DNA of 64,000 nucleotides from an uncultured Pseudomonadota bacterium (lineage in GTDB: Bacteria > Pseudomonadota > Gammaproteobacteria > Steroidobacterales > Steroidobacteraceae), in NCBI GenBank assembly GCA_903884105.1, contig CAISDJ010000082.1:1-64000 (forward strand). Direction: 5' to 3'. The translations under genes were made by a program, and so were the position numbers. Numbering within the stretch: the stretch's first letter is position 1; the number at the start of each line of letters is the position of its first letter. Below are positions 55,917 through 64,000 of the stretch, piece after piece. The notes beneath the pieces are model-generated. The model worked only from the letters and a program-made list of their open reading frames with translations, was not told where the DNA came from and made no database searches.

Positions 55917-56604
55917 GAAAGGCGCTCACGAACGGCACGGTGAGGCGCCGCTGCGCGACGAGCGCGGCTGCATCCAGCGTATCGAGGAACGCACACAGCG
56001 AGTGCATGTCGCGCGGCAGGCGGTTCAGCAGGAACGACGCCGTCTCGTCCGGCAGTTCGAGTCCACGCTGGGCGACATGCAGCCGCAAGGCCTCCAGTCG
56101 ATCACCTTCTCCAAGCGGCTGCAACTTCAGCACAGTGCCGCCGACGAACCGGGAGGCGAGATCCTGCAGCTGGAAAGCCACGCGGGCCGGCGGCGAAGGC
56201 GCCGTGACGATCAGCCGGCCGCCGCTGTCCCAGAGCTCCGTATGCAGCGCAAACAGCGCTCTCTCCCACACCGCGTTGCCGGCCAGCATCGCGACATCAT
56301 CCAGGCACACCCAGTTGAGACGCCCACACCCGGCGAGTACCTCGGGACCCAGGTCGCGCATGTCGCGAAGCGGCAGGTACGCCGCAGAATGCCCGGCCTC
56401 TCCCGCACGGGCACACACTGCCTGCAGCAGGTGGGTCTTGCCGGTGCCGTCGGGTCCGAACAGCCAGATTGAAGGTCGATGCGGTTCCGCGTGCAACGTA
56501 CGCAGCGTCTCGACGACCAGCGTATTGCTGCCGGCGTGGAAGCTGGCGAAGACGGAGCTGTCACGCAGCCGCACCTCGAGAGGGAGCTGCCGTGGCCCAG
56601 GCAT
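55888..56604 (-). CDS. hda: DnaA regulatory inactivator Hda
   Basis: AAA+ protein that, bound to the sliding clamp, stimulates ATP hydrolysis by DnaA to prevent re-initiation. It has 238 residues. The clamp-binding motif QLPLEV is at residues 6-11, Walker A FGPDGTGKTHLLQA near 49-62, Walker B-like WVCLDDVAML, and the DnaA-type sensor region. It lies upstream of nothing but overlaps the pgsA stop by one base, so it is downstream in that operon. Confidence 0.93.
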   Translation of the reverse strand: MPGPRQLPLEVRLRDSSVFASFHAGSNTLVVETLRTLHAEPHRPSIWLFGPDGTGKTHLLQAVCARAGEAGHSAAYLPLRDMRDLGPEVLAGCGRLNWVCLDDVAMLAGNAVWERALFALHTELWDSGGRLIVTAPSPPARVAFQLQDLASRFVGGTVLKLQPLGEGDRLEALRLHVAQRGLELPDETASFLLNRLPRDMHSLCAFLDTLDAAALVAQRRLTVPFVSAFLKSAAGESP

Positions 56605-57164
56605 CAGCGGCCCACCCGCTCACGATACAGCGCGCTGGCGCGCGATGCATAGCGAAGCACATAGTCGAGGCCACTGACGACCGTCGTCACCATGACGAGC
56701 GCGCCGAGCACGATGACCACGGTCCCGGAAACCCCGAGGCCCGCGGCCTTGGCCGTCACGGCCAGCACGAACAGGATCTGGCACAACGTATTGAGCTTGC
56801 TCACCGGCGTGGGCCGACCGTCCAGGTCACCGAAGTTCAAGTGGAACAGCAACGCACCGCCTGCGATCACGACATCGCGCGCTACCACCAGCACCGTGAG
56901 CCACACCGGCGCGAAGCCAAGCGCACTCAGCGTGATGAACATGGCGACGAGCAGCAGCTTGTCGGCCAGCGGATCCAGCACTTTGCCGAGCTCGGAGGTC
57001 CAGCCGAACCGCTTGGCCAGCAGCCCGTCGACCGCATCGGTCACGGCGGCGATCGCAAAGCCGATCAACGTTCGGGGATAGTCCGCGTGCAGGAGAAACC
57101 AGACGACCGGGCCGATCAGCAGAATGCGCAGGACCGTGAGCGCGTTGGGCAGGTGGCGCAGCAA
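56604..57164 (-). CDS. pgsA: CDP-alcohol phosphatidyltransferase (PgsA-like)
   Basis: 186 residues, about four to five membrane segments. The signature DAVDGLLAKRFGWTSELGKV, continuing to LDPLADK, is the CDP-alcohol phosphatidyltransferase motif in its PgsA/cardiolipin-synthase form; the DxxDG and LDPLADK elements are complete. Phosphatidylglycerophosphate synthase is the likeliest role; another CDP-alcohol acceptor cannot be excluded. In pseudomonads a PerM-like AI-2E family permease occupies this position between hda and the DUF2066 gene. Confidence 0.88.
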   Translation of the reverse strand: MLRHLPNALTVLRILLIGPVVWFLLHADYPRTLIGFAIAAVTDAVDGLLAKRFGWTSELGKVLDPLADKLLLVAMFITLSALGFAPVWLTVLVVARDVVIAGGALLFHLNFGDLDGRPTPVSKLNTLCQILFVLAVTAKAAGLGVSGTVVIVLGALVMVTTVVSGLDYVLRYASRASALYRERVGR

Positions 57165-57176
57165 AGGAGCTCTGAC

Positions 57177-58241
57177 TCAGTTGGTCGCCGCGGGCTGGTA
57201 GCGCAACGCCAGCCGGTCTGCCGCCACGACGCCATCGCCTTGCTCCGGGGCAAGCCTGGTGCCGAGGCGCACGGCACGGGCCAGCAACCCCGCATCGCCG
57301 CGCACCTGCAGCCGGAACCTTACCGTATCGCCGTTCACGTGCTCGACCGCCGCGGAGCGAACCAGCGTGAGGCTCTCCAGATAGTTCAGCGTCTCGGCAT
57401 AGGCCTTGAGGTCAGTCACCGCAGCCACGTCGACAATGAGCGATTGTTCCGCGCCATTCGCGGCGGCGAAGAGGCCGGCCAGCTGGTCTGCCGCGAAATG
57501 CACTCCTTCAGGCACCGAACCTGACGCGTCCGCATTCGTGGCACCGAAATGCAGGGTCCAGCGAACTGCGAGGTCGTTGCCGGTACCGCGACGGGCACGC
57601 CCGACCAGCACCGCATCCGCCCGATAGCGGGAGGCCAGCGTCGCGAGGCGCGTGTCGGCCTGGTCGGGATTGCCAAGGGCAGCGGCGAGCTGACGGTCTT
57701 CCGCATCCATCACCGGCCACACGAGCGGCAAGCCACGCAGGTCCGCGACCTGCTGCAGCACCCGGCTCTCGGGCATGACGGTCTGCGAGCCCACCCAGTT
57801 CTGCTGGCCGTTGGCTTCTTCAATGGACAGCCACACCAGCGTCACGGGGCGCTCGCTGCCCCAGACGGGCAAGTCGTTCTGGGCCAGCAGGCGGTCGATG
57901 GAAGTGCGGTCGAAACCGACCTGCAGGGTGCCATCGGGATTGTCGCCGAAGCGCTGCACGAGCCGGCCGGCGTCAGCCAAAGCGGCCGAACTCAGGCGTT
58001 CGCCCGCATCGCGTCGGCCGCTCGTCCGGACCGCTACCGTCTTGAGGGCAGCAGCAAAGGCGGCCTTGCGGGCCGGGTCCCTTGGGCCGCCCGAGGGCGC
58101 AGACGCTTCGTACAGGCGCGGGACGACGACGGCCGCCGACGCTGGCATCACGACGAATGCCAAGGCGGCGGCGAGCGAACAGGCCCAAAGGCCCGGGAGT
58201 GTGTGCCGCAACGGCAGCAGGTAGGCAGGGGTCAGCGTCAT
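57177..58241 (-). CDS. DUF2066 exported protein
   Basis: 354 residues from ATG 58241. An N-terminal signal peptide ([19 protein letters not shown]) precedes the DUF2066 region: [60 protein letters not shown]. The protein lies between purM (divergent) and pgsA-hda, a conserved arrangement. Function unknown. An alternative ATG at 58283 would add 14 residues without the signal peptide changing. Confidence 0.88.
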   Translation of the reverse strand: MTLTPAYLLPLRHTLPGLWACSLAAALAFVVMPASAAVVVPRLYEASAPSGGPRDPARKAAFAAALKTVAVRTSGRRDAGERLSSAALADAGRLVQRFGDNPDGTLQVGFDRTSIDRLLAQNDLPVWGSERPVTLVWLSIEEANGQQNWVGSQTVMPESRVLQQVADLRGLPLVWPVMDAEDRQLAAALGNPDQADTRLATLASRYRADAVLVGRARRGTGNDLAVRWTLHFGATNADASGSVPEGVHFAADQLAGLFAAANGAEQSLIVDVAAVTDLKAYAETLNYLESLTLVRSAAVEHVNGDTVRFRLQVRGDAGLLARAVRLGTRLAPEQGDGVVAADRLALRYQPAATN

Positions 58242-58371
58242 GGGTCCCTGGGAGGATGCGGCGCAGTGGCGCTCAATTCGCATGAGGTCTGGTCAACTAG
58301 CCTGTGTAAAATACCACACGACCCGCCCAGCGGCCCCGAATCCCCGTCCCGTCCCAAGCGACCGCCTGCCC

Positions 58372-59403
58372 ATGACCTCACCTTCCCTGACCTATCGCGA
58401 TGCCGGCGTCGATATCGACGCAGGCGATGAACTCATCGAGCGCATCAAACCCCACGTCCGCCGCTCCATGCGCCCGGAAGTGATGGGAGGCCTCGGCGGA
58501 TTCGGTGCCCTGGTCGAAGTGCCGGTGGACCGCTACCGCCGTCCCGTGCTGGTTTCTGGCACCGATGGCGTGGGCACCAAGCTGCGCCTTGCCATCGAGA
58601 CCGGCCGCCACGACACCATCGGCATCGACCTGGTCGCCATGTGCGCCAACGACGTCGTCGTGCAGGGGGCCGAGCCGCTCTACTTCCTGGACGACTACGC
58701 CACGGGCAAGCTTGAAGTGGACACGGCGGAATCCGTCATCAAGGGCATCGTCGAGGGCTGCGTGCAGGCCGGCGCCGCGCTGGTCGGCGGCGAAACCGCA
58801 GAGATGCCCGGCATGTACACCGAAGGCGATTACGACCTGGCCGGGTTCTGCGTTGGCGTCGTCGAAAAGGACCTGATCATCGACGGCAGCAAGACCCGCC
58901 CCGGCGACGTCATCATCGGTCTCGCCTCGTCCGGTCCGCACTCGAACGGCTACTCGCTGATCCGCAAGCTCATCAAGGTCTCGAACAGCACGGCCGACAC
59001 CCGTCTCGGGACTGGCCTGCTGTACGACGCGCTCCTGAAGCCCACCCGCATCTACGTGAAGTCGCTGTTGGCATTGTTCAATGTCGTCCCCGTCCACGGC
59101 CTCGCCCACATCACGGGCGGCGGCATCACCGGCAACCTGCCCCGGGTCATTCCCGACGGACTCGAAGCCGTGATCAACGCAAACTCATGGGAGCGCGGCC
59201 CGGTGTTCGACTGGCTGCAGCGCGCTGGCAACATCGCCGCCGACGAGATGTATCGCACGTTCAACTGCGGCATCGGCATGACCGTGACGGTGGCACCGGG
59301 AAACGTCGACAAGGCCCTCGCCAGCCTGCGCTTGAGCGGCGAGACTGCGGCCGTCATCGGCGCAATCCGCACGGGCACGAACGGCGTCGTCATCATTGCA
59401 TGA
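58372..59403 (+). CDS. purM: Phosphoribosylformylglycinamidine cyclo-ligase
   Basis: AIR synthetase in purine synthesis, 343 residues (E. coli 345). Start [24 protein letters not shown] region [41 protein letters not shown] and [15 protein letters not shown] are all present. The ATG at 58372 begins the conserved N-terminus. purN starts 9 bp downstream, the standard purMN operon. Confidence 0.96.
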   Translation: MTSPSLTYRDAGVDIDAGDELIERIKPHVRRSMRPEVMGGLGGFGALVEVPVDRYRRPVLVSGTDGVGTKLRLAIETGRHDTIGIDLVAMCANDVVVQGAEPLYFLDDYATGKLEVDTAESVIKGIVEGCVQAGAALVGGETAEMPGMYTEGDYDLAGFCVGVVEKDLIIDGSKTRPGDVIIGLASSGPHSNGYSLIRKLIKVSNSTADTRLGTGLLYDALLKPTRIYVKSLLALFNVVPVHGLAHITGGGITGNLPRVIPDGLEAVINANSWERGPVFDWLQRAGNIAADEMYRTFNCGIGMTVTVAPGNVDKALASLRLSGETAAVIGAIRTGTNGVVIIA

Positions 59404-59412
59404 CCGCCGCGC

Positions 59413-60087
59413 ATGACCGCTAGCGCACATCGCACCGGTCGTCTGCCTGTTGTCATCCTGATTTCGGGCACAGGCAGCAACATGCGGGTCATCGCCGAGC
59501 GCGCTGCGCGAGGCGAACTGCCCATCGACGTCCGCGCAGTAATCTCCGACCGCGCGGACGCCCGGGGCCTCGAGACGGCGGCCTCAATGGGCATTCCCGT
59601 GGCCTCGCTTTCCCCCAAGGACTTTCCGGACCGCCCGTCGTTCGACTCTGCACTCGCCAGGCTGATCGATCAGTACCAGCCCGGCCTGCTCATCCTGGCC
59701 GGATTCATGCGCATTCTCGGCGGCGCGTTCACATCCCACTTCAACGGGCGCACGCTCAACATCCACCCGTCCCTCCTGCCGAAATACCGGGGCTTGCACA
59801 CCCACCGCCGCGCGCTGGAAGCCGGCGACGCACACCACGGTGTCAGCGTTCACTTCGTCACCGAGGAACTCGACGGCGGGCCGGTGGTCATTCAGGCACG
59901 GGTCCCGGTGTTGCCGGACGACACGGAAGCCACGCTGATCGAACGGGTTCAGCATCAGGAGCACAGCATCTACCCGGAAGTGGTTGGCTGGTTTGCAAGC
60001 GGCAGGCTCGTCTGCCGGGACGGTGAAGCCTGGCTCGACGGCTCGCCGCTCAAGAACCCCGTCATTCGCGAGGCATCGATCACGTGA
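59413..60087 (+). CDS. purN: Phosphoribosylglycinamide formyltransferase
   Basis: Uses 10-formyl-tetrahydrofolate to formylate GAR in purine synthesis. It has 224 residues. Phosphate-binding ISGTGSNMRVI, folate and catalytic region NIHPSLLPKYRGLHTHRRAL (Asn, His) and the catalytic Asp in ELDGGPVVIQARV. Its stop overlaps the DUF3108 start (GTGA). Confidence 0.95.
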   Translation: MTASAHRTGRLPVVILISGTGSNMRVIAERAARGELPIDVRAVISDRADARGLETAASMGIPVASLSPKDFPDRPSFDSALARLIDQYQPGLLILAGFMRILGGAFTSHFNGRTLNIHPSLLPKYRGLHTHRRALEAGDAHHGVSVHFVTEELDGGPVVIQARVPVLPDDTEATLIERVQHQEHSIYPEVVGWFASGRLVCRDGEAWLDGSPLKNPVIREASIT

Positions 60088-60830
60088 CAAATCTGGCCGG
60101 GACACTGACTCGATGGGCTGCGACCGCACTGGTTGCAGCGGCTGCCGCGGGTCCGGCCATCGCGGCAAGCGCGTCGGGACCGTCTGTATTCCAGCCGTCC
60201 AAGGTGACGTTCAAGGCCGAATACCGAGGCATCACTGCCGGCACCATCACCCTCTCCCTGCTCGACGTGGGCCAGGGCAAGTACATCTACGAGACTCGTG
60301 CGAATGCCGGCGGACTCGCCAAACTCATCGTCCACCACGAGATTCGCGAAGCAAGCACGTTTACCGTCGAGAACAACCAGATCCGGCCGCTGTCCTATGT
60401 GCTTGACGACGGTTCCCCGGACACGTCGAAGGACACTCGCCTCGAATTCGACTGGAAGGCGGGGGTGGCGCGGGGCCAGCACGAAGACCAGCCAGTCGAA
60501 CTGCCGCTGAAAGCGGACCTGCAGGATCGCATGTCCGTGCAGGTGTGGATCATGCAGATGCTCGCGGCCGGCGAGCCCATTCCGAGCATCGAGTTCATCG
60601 ACCGTGACGAGATCAAGGCCTACCTGTACACGAACGAGGGGACCGCAAAGCTCAAGACTGCCATCGGTGAAATCGACACGGTCATCTATTCGAGCACGCG
60701 ACCGGACTCGACCCGCGTCAGCCGGTTCTGGTACGCCCCGTCACTCGGGTTCCTGCCGGTGCGCGCCGAGCAGCAGCGCAAAGGCAAGGTCGAGACGGTG
60801 CTGTCGGTCCTGAAGGTGGAAAGGCCGTAG
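60084..60830 (+). CDS. DUF3108 exported protein
   Basis: 248 residues from a GTG start coupled to purN. N-terminal signal peptide (LVAAAAAGPAIAASA), then a beta-rich DUF3108 domain: VTFKAEYRGITAGTITLSLL, LEFDWKAGVARGQ, DLQDRMSVQVWIMQMLAAGE and the closing FWYAPSLGFLPVRAEQQRKG. A periplasmic or outer-membrane-associated role is likely, but the function is unknown. purMN-DUF3108 is conserved in related bacteria. Confidence 0.9.
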   Translation: MTNLAGTLTRWAATALVAAAAAGPAIAASASGPSVFQPSKVTFKAEYRGITAGTITLSLLDVGQGKYIYETRANAGGLAKLIVHHEIREASTFTVENNQIRPLSYVLDDGSPDTSKDTRLEFDWKAGVARGQHEDQPVELPLKADLQDRMSVQVWIMQMLAAGEPIPSIEFIDRDEIKAYLYTNEGTAKLKTAIGEIDTVIYSSTRPDSTRVSRFWYAPSLGFLPVRAEQQRKGKVETVLSVLKVERP

Positions 60831-60840
60831 GGAATAAGGG

Positions 60841-60874
60841 GTCGGTGGTCGGTGGTCGGTGGTCGGTGGTCGGC
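60841..60874. repeat. GGTCGGT heptamer array
   Basis: Four exact copies of GGTCGGT plus a partial fifth, 10 bases after the DUF3108 stop. It is the G-rich left array of a two-array structure whose C-rich partner lies at 60915-60984. The sequence just before it, GGGAATAAGGGG, resembles the GGGGATA units of the array at 47556 read on the other strand. Confidence 0.85.
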
Positions 60875-60914
60875 CAGCATGCGGCAGTTCACCCTGAACT
60901 GCCCGCTTCCGAAT

Positions 60915-60984
60915 CACTAGCCACTAATCACCGGTCACCAGTCACCGGTCACCGGCCACTCATCACTGGTCACCGGCCACCCTC
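60915..60984. repeat. TCACCGG heptamer array
   Basis: Ten consecutive heptamers of consensus TCACCGG (for example TCACCGG, TCACCAG, TCACTGG, CCACTCA). Read on the minus strand this is CCGGTGA, the same family as the 21-bp repeat at 47470-47511. It lies in the gap between two convergent genes (DUF3108 and dcd) and could form a structured transcript end. Confidence 0.85.
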
Positions 60985-60987
60985 CGC

Positions 60988-61554
60988 CTATGCCTTCGGC
61001 AGCGTGACGCCCTGCTGGCCCTGGTACTTGCCGCCACGATCGCGGTACGACGTTTCGCAGACCTCATCCGACTCGAAGAACAGCATCTGGGCCACGCCTT
61101 CGTTCGCGTAGATCTTGGCGGGCAGCGTCGTGGTGTTCGAGAACTCGAGGGTGACGTGCCCTTCCCATTCCGGCTCGAGTGGCGTGACGTTCACGATGAT
61201 GCCGCAACGGGCATACGTGGACTTGCCGAGGCACACCGTCAGCACGCTACGCGGAATACGGAAGTACTCGACCGTGCGCGCCAGCGCAAAGGAATTCGGC
61301 GGGATGATGCAAACGTCCGCCTTCAGATCCACGAAGCTGCCCGAGTCGAAGTTCTTCGGATCGACGATGGTCGAATTGATGTTCGTGAAGATCTTGAACT
61401 CGTTGGCACAGCGGACGTCGTAGCCGTAGCTCGACGTGCCGTACGAGATCATCTTGCCCGAGGGCCCGACGCGCACCTGTTCGGGTGCAAACGGCTCGAT
61501 CATGCGGTGTTCGGTGGCCTGGCGGCGGATCCAGCGGTCGGACTTGATGCTCAT
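60988..61554 (-). CDS. dcd: dCTP deaminase
   Basis: Trimeric dUTPase-fold enzyme that deaminates dCTP to dUTP. It has 188 residues. [13 protein letters not shown] start, the [16 protein letters not shown] segment, [20 protein letters not shown] and the catalytic Glu in [18 protein letters not shown] are present. The ATG at 61554 gives the conserved N-terminus. Its stop faces the heptamer repeats. Confidence 0.95.
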   Translation of the reverse strand: MSIKSDRWIRRQATEHRMIEPFAPEQVRVGPSGKMISYGTSSYGYDVRCANEFKIFTNINSTIVDPKNFDSGSFVDLKADVCIIPPNSFALARTVEYFRIPRSVLTVCLGKSTYARCGIIVNVTPLEPEWEGHVTLEFSNTTTLPAKIYANEGVAQMLFFESDEVCETSYRDRGGKYQGQQGVTLPKA

Positions 61555-61582
61555 GGGGACTCGTTGGGATAAGGAATCGGGT

Positions 61583-62677
61583 TCAGGTGTCTTCGACTTC
61601 GATGGCAGGCAGCATCGTGCCCCCACCGGTACTCAGCAAGGCCAATCGCGCCGCCGTCCGCCGCGCCATCGCGAGATACGCTTCGCCCAGGGCGCTGTCC
61701 GGCGCGTGGACCACAGTGGGGCGTCCGCCGTCAGCCTGTTCGCGAATGCGGATGTCGAGTGGCAGTTCTGCCAGCAGGTCGACGCCATACTGTTCCGCCA
61801 TGGCACGGCCCCCGCCGGCGCCGAAGATGTGCTCTTCGTGCCCGCAGCGGGAACAGACATGCGTGCTCATGTTCTCGACGATCCCGAGCACCGGGACCTC
61901 GACCTTCTGGAACATCTTGAGGCCTTTGCGGGCGTCGAGCAGCGCGATGTCCTGCGGCGTCGTGACGATGACCGCACCCGTGACAGGCACCCGCTGCGAG
62001 AGCGTCAGCTGGATATCGCCTGTGCCCGGCGGCATGTCGACGATCAGGTAATCGAGCTCGCCCCAGTTCGAGTTGTCGAGCAGCTGCGTCAGCGCCTGCG
62101 TGACCATCGGGCCACGCCATGCCATGGGCTGCTCGTCGTCAATCAGGAGGCCGATGGACATGACCTTCACGCCGTACGCGACGGGCGGATCGATGGTCTT
62201 GCCGTCGCGGCTCGTGGGCCGCTCTCGCCCAAGGCCCATCATTCGGCCCTGACTAGGGCCGTAGATATCGGCATCCAGCAAGCCGACAGCCGCACCATCA
62301 TGGGCCAGCGCCAGCGCCAGGTTGGCCGCCGTGGTGGACTTGCCGACGCCGCCTTTGCCCGATGCCACTGCAACGATGTTCTTGATGCCCTTGAGCGGCT
62401 TCAGGCTCTGCTTGACGGTACCCGGGGCCACGGCCCATCCGACTGCGACATCGGCGTGCCCGACTCCCGCTTCCTTCTCCAGCCGGGCCTTGACCCACGC
62501 AGCCAGGACCGGCGCGTAGTGGCTGGCCGGGTACCCGAGCTCAATCTCGACGCGCACGCCCCCGTTCACGGGACGGACGCCCTTCACGACGCCGGCCGTC
62601 ACCAGGTCGATGCCATAGTGCGGCTCCACGATCGAGCCCAGGCAAGTGGTGACAGCAGTCTCGGGCGACGCGTTCAT
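61583..62677 (-). CDS. apbC: Iron-sulfur cluster carrier ATPase ApbC/Mrp
   Basis: 364 residues. An N-terminal MIP18/DUF59 domain (about 1-90) precedes the Mrp P-loop ATPase. The deviant Walker [23 protein letters not shown] is near 108-129, followed by [16 protein letters not shown] and the cluster-binding CxxC in [12 protein letters not shown]. It carries iron-sulfur clusters to apoproteins. Its ATG is at 62677 and dcd follows 28 bp after its stop, a common pair. Confidence 0.94.
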   Translation of the reverse strand: MNASPETAVTTCLGSIVEPHYGIDLVTAGVVKGVRPVNGGVRVEIELGYPASHYAPVLAAWVKARLEKEAGVGHADVAVGWAVAPGTVKQSLKPLKGIKNIVAVASGKGGVGKSTTAANLALALAHDGAAVGLLDADIYGPSQGRMMGLGRERPTSRDGKTIDPPVAYGVKVMSIGLLIDDEQPMAWRGPMVTQALTQLLDNSNWGELDYLIVDMPPGTGDIQLTLSQRVPVTGAVIVTTPQDIALLDARKGLKMFQKVEVPVLGIVENMSTHVCSRCGHEEHIFGAGGGRAMAEQYGVDLLAELPLDIRIREQADGGRPTVVHAPDSALGEAYLAMARRTAARLALLSTGGGTMLPAIEVEDT

Positions 62678-62982
62678 GGCGGGCAAGTGGGCTCCATCAG
62701 TTAAGGAATTGCGCGGGGGCGGCATTGTATCCGGCCGGCAGGCGGCAGGCGAACGCCTCCGCGTCGCGACGAAACAGGGCGGGCCCCTCAAACGCCCGGC
62801 GGCACCCAAGGGATTTCCCAAGGGAGTCCCCGGCGCGGCAGGATGGCATGGCATAATGCCGAGAGTGCCTCGTTCATTGGGGAGCTGTGGTTGCCAGCGC
62901 TGGCAAGCGCTGGCAAGCGGGGAACTTGTTGCCGGGAAAACGCCGACGCAGCCCCGTCATGGAGAGATAACGAGACGATTTG
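62678..62982. other. Divergent intergenic region with palindrome
   Basis: 305 bp between the divergent apbC and HEAT-repeat genes, with no supportable gene. It contains a perfect 16-bp palindrome and tandem decamers listed separately, and GGCATAATGCC about 30 bp before it. It presumably holds promoters for both directions; I cannot place -35/-10 pairs with confidence. Confidence 0.55.
62891..62906. promoter_or_regulatory. Perfect 16-bp palindrome with overlapping decamer repeat
   Basis: TTGCCAGCGCTGGCAA is exactly self-complementary. Its right half continues into a second AGCGCTGGCA copy, so two palindrome-like half-sites overlap (62895-62918). It lies about 80 bp before the HEAT-repeat gene start and is a plausible operator for a dimeric regulator. 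The regulator is unknown. Confidence 0.45.
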
Positions 62983-64000
62983 ATGAGTTTTTTTGCCAAT
63001 TTCAGAGCGGATTCCCTGATCGAGAAGATCAGGGCGTTAGGCGATCCCGGTCACCCAGAGGCTCAGGGTGCCTTTGCCAAGCTCCTGAAGCTCGGTCCGA
63101 GCGCGATCCCGAAAATCGTCGAGGCGTTGGCCACCGCCGACAAGAACGAAACCCTCGCCTACGTCGATGTCCTGACCCGGATGATCGACAACAAGACCTT
63201 CCTGGTGGTGGCTGAAGGCCTGAGCAACGACAATCCGCGCGCCGTGAAGGCCATTGCCTGGGCGCTGACTTCCAGCCGCAATTACACCCCGCAACTGCTG
63301 CTCGATCTGCTGACGAAACCGGGTATTTCAAAGCCCGCCGTCATGGACATCCTGGCCTCGCAGAAGGGACGCCTGAGCGTCCGTGAACTGCTGAACCACG
63401 CCTACAACCAGGAAGCGGGCGAAAAGGCTTCCCTGTTCCGCATCATCGGCGAAATCGCGGACGAGAGCTCGGTGCTCGAGCTGATCAGCCGGGTCGAGGG
63501 CAAGGACCCCATCGCCCGCATGCACATCATCAACATCCTCGCGCGATTCAACCGCGCGGACGTCGCCAAGGCAATCCAGACGCAGCTCAAGGACCCGAAC
63601 AAGTTCATCCGCCAGGCGGCGCTGAATGCGCTGCTGAAGATGGACGGCCCCCTCGATGTGGGGCCGGTCTGCGAGCTGCTGCGCGACGCGGACATGGAAG
63701 TCCAGGCCCGTGCGGTCGATGTGGTGATTCGCGCCCGCAACCCGGACACGATGAAGCACCTGGTGCCCGTACTCAAGGACGAGAACGAATACGCGCGCCG
63801 CGCCGCCGTCGAGGTCCTGAACGAACTCGGCACGGCACGCGACATCAAGCACCTGCTGCAGGTGATCCGCGATGACGACTGGTGGGTGCGCAGCCGCGCA
63901 GCGGATGCGCTTGGCAAGATTGGCGGCCCGCGTGTCGTGGATGCGGTGCTTGAGCTCGTGCGTGACGAAGACGAGGAAGTCCGTCGCGCCGCGATCGAGA
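62983..64000 (+). CDS. HEAT-repeat protein, N-terminal part, cut by window edge
   Basis: At least 339 residues, open at the right edge. The sequence is a regular array of HEAT/PBS-lyase repeats with period of about 31 residues: for example IRQAALNALLKM, YARRAAVEVLNEL, WVRSRAADALGKI and EVRRAAIE. The start MSFFANFRADSLIEKIRALGD is conserved in gammaproteobacterial proteins that, as I recall, carry a C-terminal Ser/Thr protein kinase domain after the HEAT array; that part would lie outside the window, so it is unproven here. Confidence 0.85.
   Translation, partial: MSFFANFRADSLIEKIRALGDPGHPEAQGAFAKLLKLGPSAIPKIVEALATADKNETLAYVDVLTRMIDNKTFLVVAEGLSNDNPRAVKAIAWALTSSRNYTPQLLLDLLTKPGISKPAVMDILASQKGRLSVRELLNHAYNQEAGEKASLFRIIGEIADESSVLELISRVEGKDPIARMHIINILARFNRADVAKAIQTQLKDPNKFIRQAALNALLKMDGPLDVGPVCELLRDADMEVQARAVDVVIRARNPDTMKHLVPVLKDENEYARRAAVEVLNELGTARDIKHLLQVIRDDDWWVRSRAADALGKIGGPRVVDAVLELVRDEDEEVRRAAIE

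Overview
This 64 kb window is high-GC chromosomal DNA from a gammaproteobacterium. Almost every gene is housekeeping. Gene order matches blocks conserved in Pseudomonas and Xanthomonas relatives: serA-pheA-hisC-aroA-cmk-rpsA-ihfB-lapAB, gyrA next to an MtaD-like gene with ubiG-mupP-rmuC-yciK, lptFG divergent from pepA-holC-valS, proS followed by a lytic transglycosylase, and wrbA-DUF2069 facing hda-pgsA-DUF2066 with purMN-DUF3108. The composition and order suggest a Xanthomonadales/Nevskiales/Steroidobacterales-type lineage; this is inference, as no rRNA lies in the window. I saw no tRNA, rRNA, CRISPR array, insertion sequence or prophage.

Layout. 1-10.8 kb (minus strand): envelope assembly (lapAB), translation and DNA-binding proteins (rpsA, ihfB), aromatic and serine biosynthesis, and gyrA. 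11-16.7 kb (plus): a tightly overlapping run of MtaD-like protein, ubiG, mupP and rmuC, then a squalene-synthase-like protein and yciK. 16.7-21.5 kb (minus): rluB-like gene, scpBA, trpS and yciO. 21.6-23.6 kb (plus): yciB, a YciI-like gene, a BolA-like gene and a parvulin lipoprotein. 23.6-25.1 kb: an AT-rich island with a DUF6502 gene. 25.1-31.2 kb: an unknown protein, a coiled-coil/histone-like protein, and a GldA/GldF/GldG/DUF4340 ABC export operon. 31.3-39.0 kb: RDD protein and lptGF against pepA-holC-valS. 39.1-43.9 kb: MoxR-DUF58-transglutaminase operon and mtfA. 43.9-54.8 kb: mixed genes including prfC, rimI, a family 4 uracil-DNA glycosylase, pssA and proS. 55-62.7 kb: wrbA, hda, pgsA, purMN, dcd and apbC. 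The right edge cuts a HEAT-repeat protein.

Two things stand out. First, three enzyme-family proteins between 11 and 17.6 kb are intact but appear to have lost catalytic residues: the MtaD-like deaminase lacks four of five metal ligands, the RluB-like pseudouridine synthase has Asn in place of its catalytic Asp, and the squalene/phytoene-synthase-like protein lacks both Asp-rich motifs. Second, five intergenic gaps carry short tandem repeats (7- or 8-bp units) in a fixed arrangement: a G/purine-rich array, a spacer, then a C-rich array. Three form GGGAAGCC / GGCTTCCC hairpin-like structures, and one has nine C-runs that are a strong G-quadruplex candidate on the opposite strand.
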